Assembly: GCA_903889785.1 (NCBI GenBank)
Contig: CAISYT010000167.1
Span: forward strand, 1 to 12,965
Length of the DNA stretch: 12,965 bases
Reading direction: 5' to 3'
DNA from: an uncultured Caulobacterales bacterium
GTDB taxonomy: Bacteria > Pseudomonadota > Alphaproteobacteria > Caulobacterales > Caulobacteraceae
How positions within the stretch are numbered: position 1 is the first letter of the stretch; each line of letters opens with the position of its first letter. Below the pieces are notes generated by a model. The model was not told the DNA's origin, did no database searches, and worked only from the letters and a program-made list of their open reading frames with translations. The position numbers were made by a program, and so were the translations under genes. Shown here in pieces: positions 1 to 6,896 of the stretch.

Positions 1-1731
1 GATCTTTCGGCAGGCTCCGTTGTTGTTGCACTGTTCGACCGCGCCCTGCAGTCCGCCGATCGAGCCGGGGTACTCTGACCAGTCGAGTTTGGGTGTGAAG
101 TCCGGCACCTCGTATTCGGGGAAATACCTGAACAGCGAGCGGTTATCGAATTTCGGTGCCCGCACGATCTTGCCCGGATTGAGAAAGCCGGCTGGGTCGA
201 AACTGTCCTTCACGTCTTCAAACGCCTTGACCAGACGCTGACCGAACATCTCCCCGTGAAACTCGCTGCGCACCAGGCCGTCGCCATGTTCGCCAGAGTG
301 CGATCCCTTGAAGGCGCGCACTAGCGAGAACGCCTCCTCGGCAATGGCGCGCATCGCCTTGACGTCCTTTTCCAACCGCAGGTTCAGCAGCGGTCGAACA
401 TGCAGGCAGCCTTCCGACGCGTGGGCGTAGAACGTGCCCTTGGTGCCGTGACGGGCGAAGCACTGGTTCAACTTGTCAGTATATTCGGCCAGGTGCTCCA
501 GCGGTACGGCGCAGTCCTCAACGAAGGAGATCGGCTTGGCCTGGTCCTTCATCGACATCATGATGTTGAGACCGGACTTGCGCAGCTCGGTAATGGCGTT
601 CTGCAGGCCCGGTTCGAAAACCTCGACGATGCCGCCCCACTTGGCACCCGAATGGCTGAAGTCGAAGCCAAGGTCGCCCATCATCTCGTCGAGCGCCTTC
701 ATGCGGCGCAGGTTCTCCTCCTCGCCTTCGTCGAACTCGACCAGCAGGATGGCCTCTGGCTCACCCCGGAGCATGGCCGCCAGAGTAGCGTGGAACATCG
801 GAATCTCGGCCGCTAGGCCCAGCATGGTGGCGTCGACCAGTTCGACGGCCAGGGGTTTCAGCTTGACCAAGTGCTGCGCCGAATCCATCGCCGCCTGGAA
901 CGAGCCGAAGTGGCAGACGCCGACGGCGCGCTTACCGAGCACCGGCCAAAGCTTCAGCTCGATGGCCGTGAAATAGGCCAGGGTGCCTTCCGACCCAACC
1001 AGAAGCCGCGCCAGGTTCGGGCGGGCCAGGGCGGGGTCAAGCATGTCGAGGTTATAACCGCCGACCCGGCGATGAACGTTAGGGAACCGGGCGGCGACTT
1101 CGTCGGCCTCTCGACTGCCGATCGCCAGCAGACGGGCGGCCAGGTCGCGGTTAGGGCCAGGTGCCATCTCTGTCAGGGCCGCGTCGACCTCGCCGAAGTG
1201 CATTTCGCGACCGTCGGCCAGCACAGCGTCGATGGCCATGACGTTGTCGCGCATCAGGCCATAGCGCAGCGAGCGGCCGCCACAGCTGTTGTTGCCAGTC
1301 ATGCCACCGATGGTGGCCCGCGAGGAGGTGGAGACATCCACCGGGAACCACAGGCCATGCGCCTTCAGTTCGCGGTTCAGGTCATCCAGCACAATGCCGG
1401 GCTGCACGGTAACGCGACGGTTTCCGGGGTCGATGGATAGAATTTTATTGAGATGGCGCGAGCCGTCGATCACCAGGCCTTGGCCGACGGTCTGGCCGCA
1501 TTGTGAGGTGCCGCCCCCGCGCGCGGTGACCGTCAGGCCCTCTTCGTGCGCCAGGGCCAGGGCGCGCGCGGCACCGTCTGTTGTGGTCGGTGTGACGACA
1601 CCAGCCGGCATGACCTGATAGTGTGACGCGTCCGTAGAATAGCGCCCGCGGCTGAAGGCGTCGAACATCACTTCGCCCGGGACCTCGGCTTTCAACCGCC
1701 GCTCCAAGCCCGGCAACAGCACGCTCGCCAT
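1..1731 (-). CDS. FAD-binding oxidase/Fe-S dehydrogenase (GlcD/YdiJ type), 3' end missing
   Basis: The first 577 codons of a gene that continues past the left edge. The ATG is chosen because GGGAG lies 6 nt upstream and the reading frame is open from there to base 1. The N-terminal half looks like an FAD_binding_4 (PCMH) domain at about residues 40-265, with RGGGTSQCG at 71-79, IGGMTGNNSCGG at 141-152 and LVGSEGTLA at 244-252. A FAD-oxidase C-terminal domain follows at about 290-525, with FYAHASEGCLHVRP at 434-447 and the conserved SGEHGDGLVRSEF at 479-491. Residues 568-576, CNNNGACRK, look like the start of the cysteine-rich Fe-S half found in fused dehydrogenases of about 1000 residues, such as YdiJ-type D-2-hydroxyglutarate dehydrogenases. 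Those enzymes oxidise D-2-hydroxyacids in the cytoplasm or at the inner membrane and pass electrons to the respiratory chain. The substrate is not decidable here: D-2-hydroxyglutarate, D-lactate and glycolate are all possible. It is divergent from the propeller genes. Confidence 0.88.
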   Translation of the reverse strand, partial: MASVLLPGLERRLKAEVPGEVMFDAFSRGRYSTDASHYQVMPAGVVTPTTTDGAARALALAHEEGLTVTARGGGTSQCGQTVGQGLVIDGSRHLNKILSIDPGNRRVTVQPGIVLDDLNRELKAHGLWFPVDVSTSSRATIGGMTGNNSCGGRSLRYGLMRDNVMAIDAVLADGREMHFGEVDAALTEMAPGPNRDLAARLLAIGSREADEVAARFPNVHRRVGGYNLDMLDPALARPNLARLLVGSEGTLAYFTAIELKLWPVLGKRAVGVCHFGSFQAAMDSAQHLVKLKPLAVELVDATMLGLAAEIPMFHATLAAMLRGEPEAILLVEFDEGEEENLRRMKALDEMMGDLGFDFSHSGAKWGGIVEVFEPGLQNAITELRKSGLNIMMSMKDQAKPISFVEDCAVPLEHLAEYTDKLNQCFARHGTKGTFYAHASEGCLHVRPLLNLRLEKDVKAMRAIAEEAFSLVRAFKGSHSGEHGDGLVRSEFHGEMFGQRLVKAFEDVKDSFDPAGFLNPGKIVRAPKFDNRSLFRYFPEYEVPDFTPKLDWSEYPGSIGGLQGAVEQCNNNGACRKI

Positions 1732-1923
1732 GTAAATCTCCCAACTTGGTCCTGGTTATCGTGTTGCGGCCCGCCCGTCGATATTAAGCCGTGCGCGTGA
1801 ATTTCCCATGGTCCGGGGACTTGCGAAAGACGAAGAATTCGCGCCCTTATGGCGCAGGTCCAGCCGCGCCGGGGTCCATAGTCGGGCGATTCCCATGGCG
1901 GCGGGCATTTTGGGGAGAGGCTC
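1732..1923. promoter_or_regulatory. Divergent intergenic region with a 9-bp direct repeat
   Basis: This 192-bp gap separates the start of the minus-strand flavoprotein gene from the start of the first propeller gene, so it must hold both promoters if each gene has its own. TTCCCATGG occurs twice, at 1803-1811 and 1890-1898. The second copy lies just upstream of the propeller gene's ribosome binding site. I find no convincing sigma-70 -35/-10 pair on either strand; the best minus-strand -10-like hexamer is TAATAT near 1785-1790, without a good partner. The region is mostly GC-rich and contains no plausible gene. Confidence 0.4.
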
Positions 1924-2970
1924 GTGAAACGATACCTGACATCCGCGCTGGTTGTCGCTGTGCTGGCCGCAGCCGGCCCCGCGTCGACCCAAACTAAGGC
2001 TACGGCGCAAGGCGTGCCGGAAATCGTCTACACCTCAACGCCGAGCTTCTTAAAGGCTCCACCGGGCGAGAATTTCGGGGAGGCTGTCGGGGTGGCCACG
2101 AATTCGAAGGGCCATGTGTTCGTGTTTATGCGCCGCGACCGCAACCGGCTGTGGGAATTCGACGCCACCGGAAAATTCGTTCGCGAGATCGGCAAGGATT
2201 ACTACGGCTTCCTGTTTGCCCATTCGGTCCGCGTCGATCCGCAGGACAATATTTGGACCGTTGATGAGGGGACCAACCTTGTCTCCAAGTTCAGTCCTGA
2301 GGGCAAACTGCTCATGGTGCTTGGTCACCGGCCGTCCGCTGCGGCAGGCCTCGCGGCCACCCGCACCGGTGCTAATCTGCCGGACGGAAAATACACCTTC
2401 TGCCGTCCGACGGACGTGGGCTGGGACCTGCAGGGCAACATCTTCGTCTCGGACGGCTACTGCAACAACCGCGTGGTTAAGTACGACAAGAACGGCCGCT
2501 ACGTGACCCAGGTCGGTAGCGAGAAGCCTGGCAGCGGCGTGGGCGAATTCAACCTGCCCCATGGGCTGCAAGTGGACCGCCAGGGCAATGTCTATGTCGC
2601 TGACCGTTCAAACGGCCGCTACGACATCTTTGATAACAACCTGAAGCCTAAGGGCATGTTCACCAACGTCGGTGTTGGCTGGACGGCCTGCATCTCGACC
2701 CAGGGCGACCACCAATACTTTTTTGCCTCGAATTCCAATCCGAACGGCAACCAGCCGGGAACCTGGGCGATCACCGGTGAAATCTACAAGATGGAGTTGG
2801 ACGGCCGCATCATCGGCAAGTTTGGCCACCCCAGCAAAGAGCACGGCGGCTTCCAGGTCGTGCACATGATGGACTGCCGCGATCCCAACAAGATCGTCGT
2901 CGGGGAAATCGAATCCTGGCGGGTGCAGCAACTGAACCTGGGCGCCCAGCAGCCCGCCCGCGCGTACTGA
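1924..2970 (+). CDS. Secreted NHL-repeat beta-propeller, PAL family, catalytic residues retained
   Basis: A 348-residue protein with a GTG start preceded by GGGGAGAGG. Residues 1-28 form a Sec signal peptide (MKR, a hydrophobic stretch, then a small-residue cleavage region), so it is probably periplasmic. The rest is a run of NHL/beta-propeller blades (for example VRVDPQDNIWTVDE at 102-115 and LQVDRQGNVYVADR at 215-228). The family includes peptidyl-alpha-hydroxyglycine alpha-amidating lyase, which splits an N-acyl-alpha-hydroxyglycine into an amide and glyoxylate. Compared from memory with rat PAL, this protein keeps three histidines in zinc-ligand positions (H100, H213, H314), the catalytic tyrosine (Y179 in SDGYCNNR), the disulfide pair C160/C180 and an arginine at R70. 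The Asp after the third His in rat is Met315 here. It is followed 10 bp later by a paralogue and probably shares its transcript. The bacterial substrate is unknown; a purely binding role is possible. Confidence 0.85.
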   Translation: MKRYLTSALVVAVLAAAGPASTQTKATAQGVPEIVYTSTPSFLKAPPGENFGEAVGVATNSKGHVFVFMRRDRNRLWEFDATGKFVREIGKDYYGFLFAHSVRVDPQDNIWTVDEGTNLVSKFSPEGKLLMVLGHRPSAAAGLAATRTGANLPDGKYTFCRPTDVGWDLQGNIFVSDGYCNNRVVKYDKNGRYVTQVGSEKPGSGVGEFNLPHGLQVDRQGNVYVADRSNGRYDIFDNNLKPKGMFTNVGVGWTACISTQGDHQYFFASNSNPNGNQPGTWAITGEIYKMELDGRIIGKFGHPSKEHGGFQVVHMMDCRDPNKIVVGEIESWRVQQLNLGAQQPARAY

Positions 2971-2980
2971 GGAGACCGTC

Positions 2981-4009
2981 ATGAAACGCTTTTTGCCGCT
3001 GCTGTTTGCCGCGACTGTCCTCACGGGTGCCCCGGTCCTGGCCCAGGACTCTGTTCCCGCCATCGCTCTGACGGCGACTACGCCGCTGCAGCTTCCCGCT
3101 GATATCTATCTGGGCGAAGTCGCGGGGGTTGCCACCAATTCCAAGGGCGAGGTGTTCGTCCATACCCGCACCGGCACGGCAACCGCCGATATGGGCGGCG
3201 CTCGCGCCTTCGCCCATGGTGGGACGCGCCTGTTCAAGTTCAACGCCGCCGGTAAGTACGTCGGCGAGATCGGCAAGGGCGTATACGGTTTCCTCGTCGG
3301 CCAGCAGGTGCGCATTGATCCGCAGGACAACATCTGGGTAGTCGACCAGTACAGCAACATGATCATGAAGTTCGACCCGCAGGGCCAGTTTCTGATGCAG
3401 TTGGGCCGCAAGCCGGAGAGCATAAACGTTCCAGAGCCGGCACCGGCGGCTAACAACGGGGCTGGCCAACAGACTGATCTGTTCCAGCGTCCCGCCGATG
3501 TGGCCTGGGACAGCGCTGGAAACATCTACGTCGCTGATGGTTTGATCAATGCGCGGGTAGTGAAGTTCGACAAGAATGGAGTGTTCATCCGCTCGTGGGG
3601 AACGCGTGGAACCGAACCCGGACAGTTCGCCGAGGTACATTCCATCCAGGTCGACGCCAACCGCAACGTCTATGTTGCTGATCGCGGCAATAACCGCATC
3701 CAGGTGTTCGACAGCGACGGCAACGTGAAGGCCCAACTGACCGGGGTGGGCAATCCGATGGCAATCTGCATTACCTCGGGCCCACACCCCTACATCTACA
3801 GTTCGAACTCCAACCGCGTGAATGACATTGATAACGCTGGAGAAATCTACAAGCTTGAGCTGGACGGCAAGGTGATCGGCAAGTTCGGCCGTGCGGGCAA
3901 GCTTGCGGGCGAGTTTGGGACCGTGAACGAAATCGACTGCCGCAACCCAAGCCAGCTTTTTGTGGCTGAGATCGGCAATTTCCGCGTGCAGAAGCTGACC
4001 CTGCGCTAG
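2981..4009 (+). CDS. Secreted NHL-repeat beta-propeller, degenerate PAL-family paralogue
   Basis: A 342-residue paralogue of the preceding gene. Its ribosome binding site (GAGGAG) overlaps the upstream stop codon, so the two are probably co-transcribed and coupled. The Sec signal peptide is clear, with likely cleavage after VLA at 19-21. Matching stretches include GVATNSKGEVFV at 49-60, RIDPQDNIWVVD at 111-122 and GEIYKLELDGKVIGKFG at 287-303. Unlike its neighbour, it lacks most of the lyase site: the first zinc-ligand His is Gln108, the third is Asn316, the catalytic Tyr is Leu188 and the cysteine pair is Gln169/Ile189. Only R63 and H220 remain. It also carries a Gly/Ala-rich insertion at about 64-81. 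A catalytically dead partner, binding protein or enzyme with a different chemistry is more likely than a PAL-type lyase. The loss is seen in the sequence; the role is inferred. Confidence 0.85.
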   Translation: MKRFLPLLFAATVLTGAPVLAQDSVPAIALTATTPLQLPADIYLGEVAGVATNSKGEVFVHTRTGTATADMGGARAFAHGGTRLFKFNAAGKYVGEIGKGVYGFLVGQQVRIDPQDNIWVVDQYSNMIMKFDPQGQFLMQLGRKPESINVPEPAPAANNGAGQQTDLFQRPADVAWDSAGNIYVADGLINARVVKFDKNGVFIRSWGTRGTEPGQFAEVHSIQVDANRNVYVADRGNNRIQVFDSDGNVKAQLTGVGNPMAICITSGPHPYIYSSNSNRVNDIDNAGEIYKLELDGKVIGKFGRAGKLAGEFGTVNEIDCRNPSQLFVAEIGNFRVQKLTLR

Positions 4010-4016
4010 CAGGGAC

Positions 4017-4060
4017 GACAGGCGGCCAGGACCCTATGCCGGTCCTGGCCCTTTCCTGTC
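4017..4060 (+). terminator. Strong hairpin after the propeller pair
   Basis: A perfect 10-bp inverted repeat, GGCCAGGACC (4024-4033) and GGTCCTGGCC (4041-4050), encloses a 7-nt loop. An outer GACAGG/CCTGTC pair (4017-4022 and 4055-4060) can extend the stem across small bulges. It begins 7 bp after the propeller stop codon. The following tract, CTTTCC, is only weakly T-rich, so this is an imperfect intrinsic terminator. It could instead protect the transcript's 3' end or attenuate read-through into the aminotransferase operon. Confidence 0.6.
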
Positions 4061-4068
4061 CGAAAGGG

Positions 4069-4105
4069 TTGCGAAAATGGCCGATTGGCGCCTTATCGGT
4101 GCCAA
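4069..4105 (+). promoter_or_regulatory. Candidate promoter/operator upstream of the aminotransferase operon
   Basis: A near-palindrome, TTGGCGCC (4085-4092), spacer TTATC, then GGTGCCAA (4098-4105), has one mismatch in eight and ends 31 bp before the aminotransferase ATG. A weak -35/-10-like pair, TTGCGA (4069-4074) and TTATCG (4093-4098) with an 18-bp spacer, overlaps it. This arrangement would suit a repressor site over the -10 region. An alternative overlapping repeat, CCGAT/ATCGG (4081-4085 and 4095-4099), is also possible. No footprint or homologous site supports either. Confidence 0.3.
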
Positions 4106-4136
4106 CTGAGCCGCAAAGATAAAACGGAATCGACCG

Positions 4137-5324
4137 ATGCAGCACCAAGGTCCCCACTTCCTCCAGATTCCCGGCCCGAGCCCCGTTCCTGACCGGGTTC
4201 TGCGCGCTATGGACCGTCAGGTGATCGATCACCGCGGCCCCGCTTTTGCTGTGCTGGGTAAGGAGGTCTTGGCGGGCATTAAGACAATTTTTCAAACCAC
4301 CCAGCCGGTGATCATCTATCCGTCCTCTGGTACCGGTGCCTGGGAAGCGGCGATCGTCAATGTGCTGGCGGCCAGCGATAAGGTGCTGATGGTCGAAACT
4401 GGCCACTTCGCCGCGCTGTGGAAGAAAATGGCCGATCGTTTCCAGCTCGAGGTGGACTATATCCCGGGCGACTGGCGTCACGGTTGCGACCCAGCTCAGA
4501 TTGAGGCCAAGCTGGTCGAGGACAAGGGCCATAAGATCAAGGCTGTGATGGTGGTCCACAATGAGACCTCCACCGGTGCCCTGAGCAACATCCCCAATAT
4601 TCGCAAGGCGATCGACAGCGCCAACCACCCGGCCTTGTTGCTCGTCGACGCCATCTCCTCGCTCGGTTCGGCGGAGTATAAGCACGACGAGTGGGGTGCC
4701 GATGTCACCGTGAGTGGCTCGCAGAAGGGGTTTATGCTCCCCCCGGGCCTGGGCTTTAACGCTGTTTCAGAAAAGGCCTTTGCAGCCGCCCGGGCCAATA
4801 AGACCCCGCGCTCCTATTGGGACTGGGAAGACATGCTGGCCCCCAATGCCGCCGGCTACTTCCCGTCGACGCCCGCCACCAACCTGCTGTGGGGCCTAGC
4901 CGAAGCCATTGCCATGATTCACGAGGAGGGGCTCAACAACCTGTTTGCCCGGCATCAGAAACTGGCCGCTGCAACTCGCAAGGCCGTAGAGGCCTGGGGC
5001 CTGGAGATCGTCTGCCTCGACAAGCCGAACTATTCACCGATCCTGACCGGGGTCATGATGCCGCCGGGGCACGATGCCGATGCCTTCCGCAAGATCGCCC
5101 TGGACAACTTCAATATCTCGCTCGGCATGGGCTTGGGTAAGCTGGGCGGAAAGGCTTTCCGTATTGGTCACCTGGGCGACATCAACCCCCTGATGCTGAT
5201 TGGTGCCCTGGGTGGCGTCGAGATGGGCCTCTCGATGGCGGGCGTGCCGTTCCGCGCTGGCGGTGTGCAGGCGGCCATGCGCGCGCTGGAAGAAGACCGG
5301 CCAGGCAACGCGCTCAAGGCCTAG
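4137..5324 (+). CDS. Class V aminotransferase, serine/alanine-glyoxylate type
   Basis: A 395-residue PLP enzyme of the usual length for serine-glyoxylate or alanine-glyoxylate aminotransferases, which move an amino group to glyoxylate to give glycine. Visible motifs are IPGPSPVP (11-18), PSSGTGAWE (62-70), HNETSTG (141-147), the PLP-binding aspartate in VDAISSLGS (D171), the Schiff-base lysine in SGSQKGFM (K197) and the substrate-carboxylate arginine in FRIGHLG (R342). It resembles methylotroph SgaA from memory. No signal peptide is present, so it should be cytoplasmic. The Shine-Dalgarno before this ATG is weak. It heads a tight plus-strand group with the XdhC and MocA genes. A ureidoglycine-glyoxylate aminotransferase (PucG) function is a real alternative, because the fold and motifs are shared and purine catabolism often uses molybdenum enzymes. 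I lean to the serine-glyoxylate type at moderate confidence. Confidence 0.88.
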   Translation: MQHQGPHFLQIPGPSPVPDRVLRAMDRQVIDHRGPAFAVLGKEVLAGIKTIFQTTQPVIIYPSSGTGAWEAAIVNVLAASDKVLMVETGHFAALWKKMADRFQLEVDYIPGDWRHGCDPAQIEAKLVEDKGHKIKAVMVVHNETSTGALSNIPNIRKAIDSANHPALLLVDAISSLGSAEYKHDEWGADVTVSGSQKGFMLPPGLGFNAVSEKAFAAARANKTPRSYWDWEDMLAPNAAGYFPSTPATNLLWGLAEAIAMIHEEGLNNLFARHQKLAAATRKAVEAWGLEIVCLDKPNYSPILTGVMMPPGHDADAFRKIALDNFNISLGMGLGKLGGKAFRIGHLGDINPLMLIGALGGVEMGLSMAGVPFRAGGVQAAMRALEEDRPGNALKA

Positions 5325-5343
5325 ATGTGAAGGTGCGGCGGCC

Positions 5344-6315
5344 GTGACCCATATCGGCTCCGCGTCCGATCCTGAATCCGCTTGGCCGGAATGGCCGATA
5401 TCCGGCCTTACCGCCGATGTGCGTCCGGCGCTGGAAGCCATGCTGGAGCTTGGCCCCGTGGCTCTGGCAACCGTTATTTCGGTAACGCCGTCCGGCCCGC
5501 GGCCGCCCGGAACTCACATGGTGGTCGGTGCCCTGGGTGTCGAAGGATTTCTCTCGGGGGGCTGTATTGAGGCTGATGTCGCTGGCCACGCCCGGGCGTG
5601 CCTTGCCGACGGCCAGCCGCGGCGGCTGGTCTATGGCGAGGGCGGGCCTTGGCCCGATATCCAGCTGGCTTGCGGGGCGCGGCTTGAGGTACTGGTCGAG
5701 GCGATCCAGCCTGGTGATCCGGCGGCCCTGGCCCTGTTTGATCTGCGCCGCCGCCGCCGTCCGGCCGTATGGGTTAGCGATGGCCTGCGCAGGGCCTGCG
5801 CTGAGGAAACGCCAGAGGCCATTGAGGGTGGGATCACGGTGCGGCACGCGCCGACGGCGCGGCTGATCGTGGTTGGCGGCGACCCCATAGCCCTGGCCCT
5901 GTGTGCTCTGGCGGTCCAGACTGGGTTCGAAACCCTGCTGGTGCGGCCCCGCGGGCCATTAACGCCGCCGCCGTTGATGGGGGTTGGCTATGACCGCCGT
6001 GCGCCGGCGCAAGCGCTGGCGGCTTGGGGCCTGGACCGCTGGACTGCGGTGGCCGCCTGTAGCCACGACGACGAAATCGACCATGAAACCCTGATGGCGG
6101 CCCTGCCTTCTGAGGCGGGCTATGTCGGCCTGCTGGGTGCGCGCAACCGGCTGGACGGCCGGCTGAAGGCGCTGCGTGACTTAGGCCTGAACACGGCAGC
6201 GCTGGCCCGCCTAAAGGCCCCGATCGGGATCGACCTCGGCGGCAAGGCCCCTTTCGAGATCGCCCTTTCTGTGGTTGCACAGCTGGTCGCTGCGCGGTTC
6301 GGCAAGGCACTGTGA
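5344..6315 (+). CDS. xdhC: XdhC/CoxI-family molybdenum-cofactor maturation factor
   Basis: A 323-residue protein from the GTG at 5344. This start is preferred because it lies 19 bp after the aminotransferase stop and leaves a normal XdhC N-terminus; an in-frame ATG at 5200 would sit deep inside the aminotransferase gene. The N-terminal XdhC_CoxI domain shows LATVISVTPSGPRPPGTHMV (41-60) and FLSGGCIEADV (69-79). The C-terminal Rossmann-like XdhC_C domain shows ARLIVVGGDPIALAL (172-186), YVGLLGARNRL (260-270) and APIGIDLGGKAPFEIALSV (292-310). Family members bind the matured molybdopterin cofactor, help sulfurate it and deliver it to xanthine-oxidase-family enzymes, here presumably one or both IorAB pairs nearby. 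A five-arginine run (135-139), encoded by CGC/CGT repeats, links the two domains. The stop overlaps the next start by 4 bp, which suggests translational coupling. Confidence 0.87.
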   Translation: MTHIGSASDPESAWPEWPISGLTADVRPALEAMLELGPVALATVISVTPSGPRPPGTHMVVGALGVEGFLSGGCIEADVAGHARACLADGQPRRLVYGEGGPWPDIQLACGARLEVLVEAIQPGDPAALALFDLRRRRRPAVWVSDGLRRACAEETPEAIEGGITVRHAPTARLIVVGGDPIALALCALAVQTGFETLLVRPRGPLTPPPLMGVGYDRRAPAQALAAWGLDRWTAVAACSHDDEIDHETLMAALPSEAGYVGLLGARNRLDGRLKALRDLGLNTAALARLKAPIGIDLGGKAPFEIALSVVAQLVAARFGKAL

Positions 6316-6896
6316 CCATCGGCGCTGTGGTCCTGGCCGCTGGAGCCGGCCAACGGTTCGGCGGCGGTAAGCTGACGGCGCTCTGGCGCGGGCAGCCGCT
6401 CATTGTCTGGGCGGCGCAGACGGCGCTGGCGTCCTGCGAGGGGCCGGTCGTGACGGTGCTAGGGACGTTCGCGCCAGAGGTGGCCGCGGTCCTTCCGAGC
6501 GATGTGCGGCTGTCGACCCTTATTGCCGAGGATCACGCCCTCGGTATGGCCCATTCGCTGAAGGCGGGCCTTTCCGCCCTGCCGGAGGGTCTGGATGGCG
6601 TATTCGTATTTTTGGGTGACATGCCGCGTGTGCCGGCTTCGCTGGCCGCCGTGCTGATCGCGGCATTAGCGGGCGGCGCGCTGGCTGCCGCCCCCGTGTG
6701 TGACGGCCAGCGTGGTCATCCCGTCCTGATCGCGGCAGGGCTTCTGCCGCAGCTTCTCGCCCTGACGGGAGACCGCGGTGCTGGTGCCCTTTTGAGCGGG
6801 CTGGGGGACGACTTGGCGCTTATCGAAACAGGCGACCGAGGCGTGTTGTTCGACGTCGATACCCGGGCCGATCTGGTCGATAGCGGGGCCGCCTAG
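6312..6896 (+). CDS. mocA: MobA/MocA-like molybdenum cofactor nucleotidyltransferase
   Basis: A 194-residue cytoplasmic nucleotidyltransferase. The GTG start overlaps the XdhC stop in GTGA. The nucleotide-binding signature LAAGAGQRFGGGK (8-20) is complete, followed by GDMP (102-105), RGHPVL (134-139), GDRGAGAL (153-160) and DVDT (181-184). This pattern matches MocA, which attaches CMP to molybdopterin to form the cytosine dinucleotide used by xanthine-oxidase-family enzymes. The two IorAB pairs need that cofactor form, and the XdhC neighbour strengthens the case over MobA, which makes the guanine form. Its stop codon lies in CTAG, a tetranucleotide shared with the stop of the convergent molybdopterin-subunit gene, leaving no room for a terminator between them. 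A general MobA-like NTP transferase is the alternative name. Confidence 0.82.
   Translation: MTIGAVVLAAGAGQRFGGGKLTALWRGQPLIVWAAQTALASCEGPVVTVLGTFAPEVAAVLPSDVRLSTLIAEDHALGMAHSLKAGLSALPEGLDGVFVFLGDMPRVPASLAAVLIAALAGGALAAAPVCDGQRGHPVLIAAGLLPQLLALTGDRGAGALLSGLGDDLALIETGDRGVLFDVDTRADLVDSGAA

Noticed and set aside
400..1618. Several plus-strand open frames of 100-190 codons
   Set aside because: They lie opposite the flavoprotein gene, whose minus-strand frame is open for all 577 codons with clear domain motifs. High GC content creates such antisense frames.
2810..3787. A 325-codon minus-strand frame across both propeller genes
   Set aside because: It is the antisense of two convincing secreted propeller genes with signal peptides and ribosome binding sites; its translation shows no recognisable family.
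5200..5343. N-terminal extension of the XdhC gene to the ATG at 5200
   Set aside because: It would overlap the aminotransferase by over 120 bp and add a non-XdhC N-terminus; the GTG at 5344 fits the family length and operon spacing.
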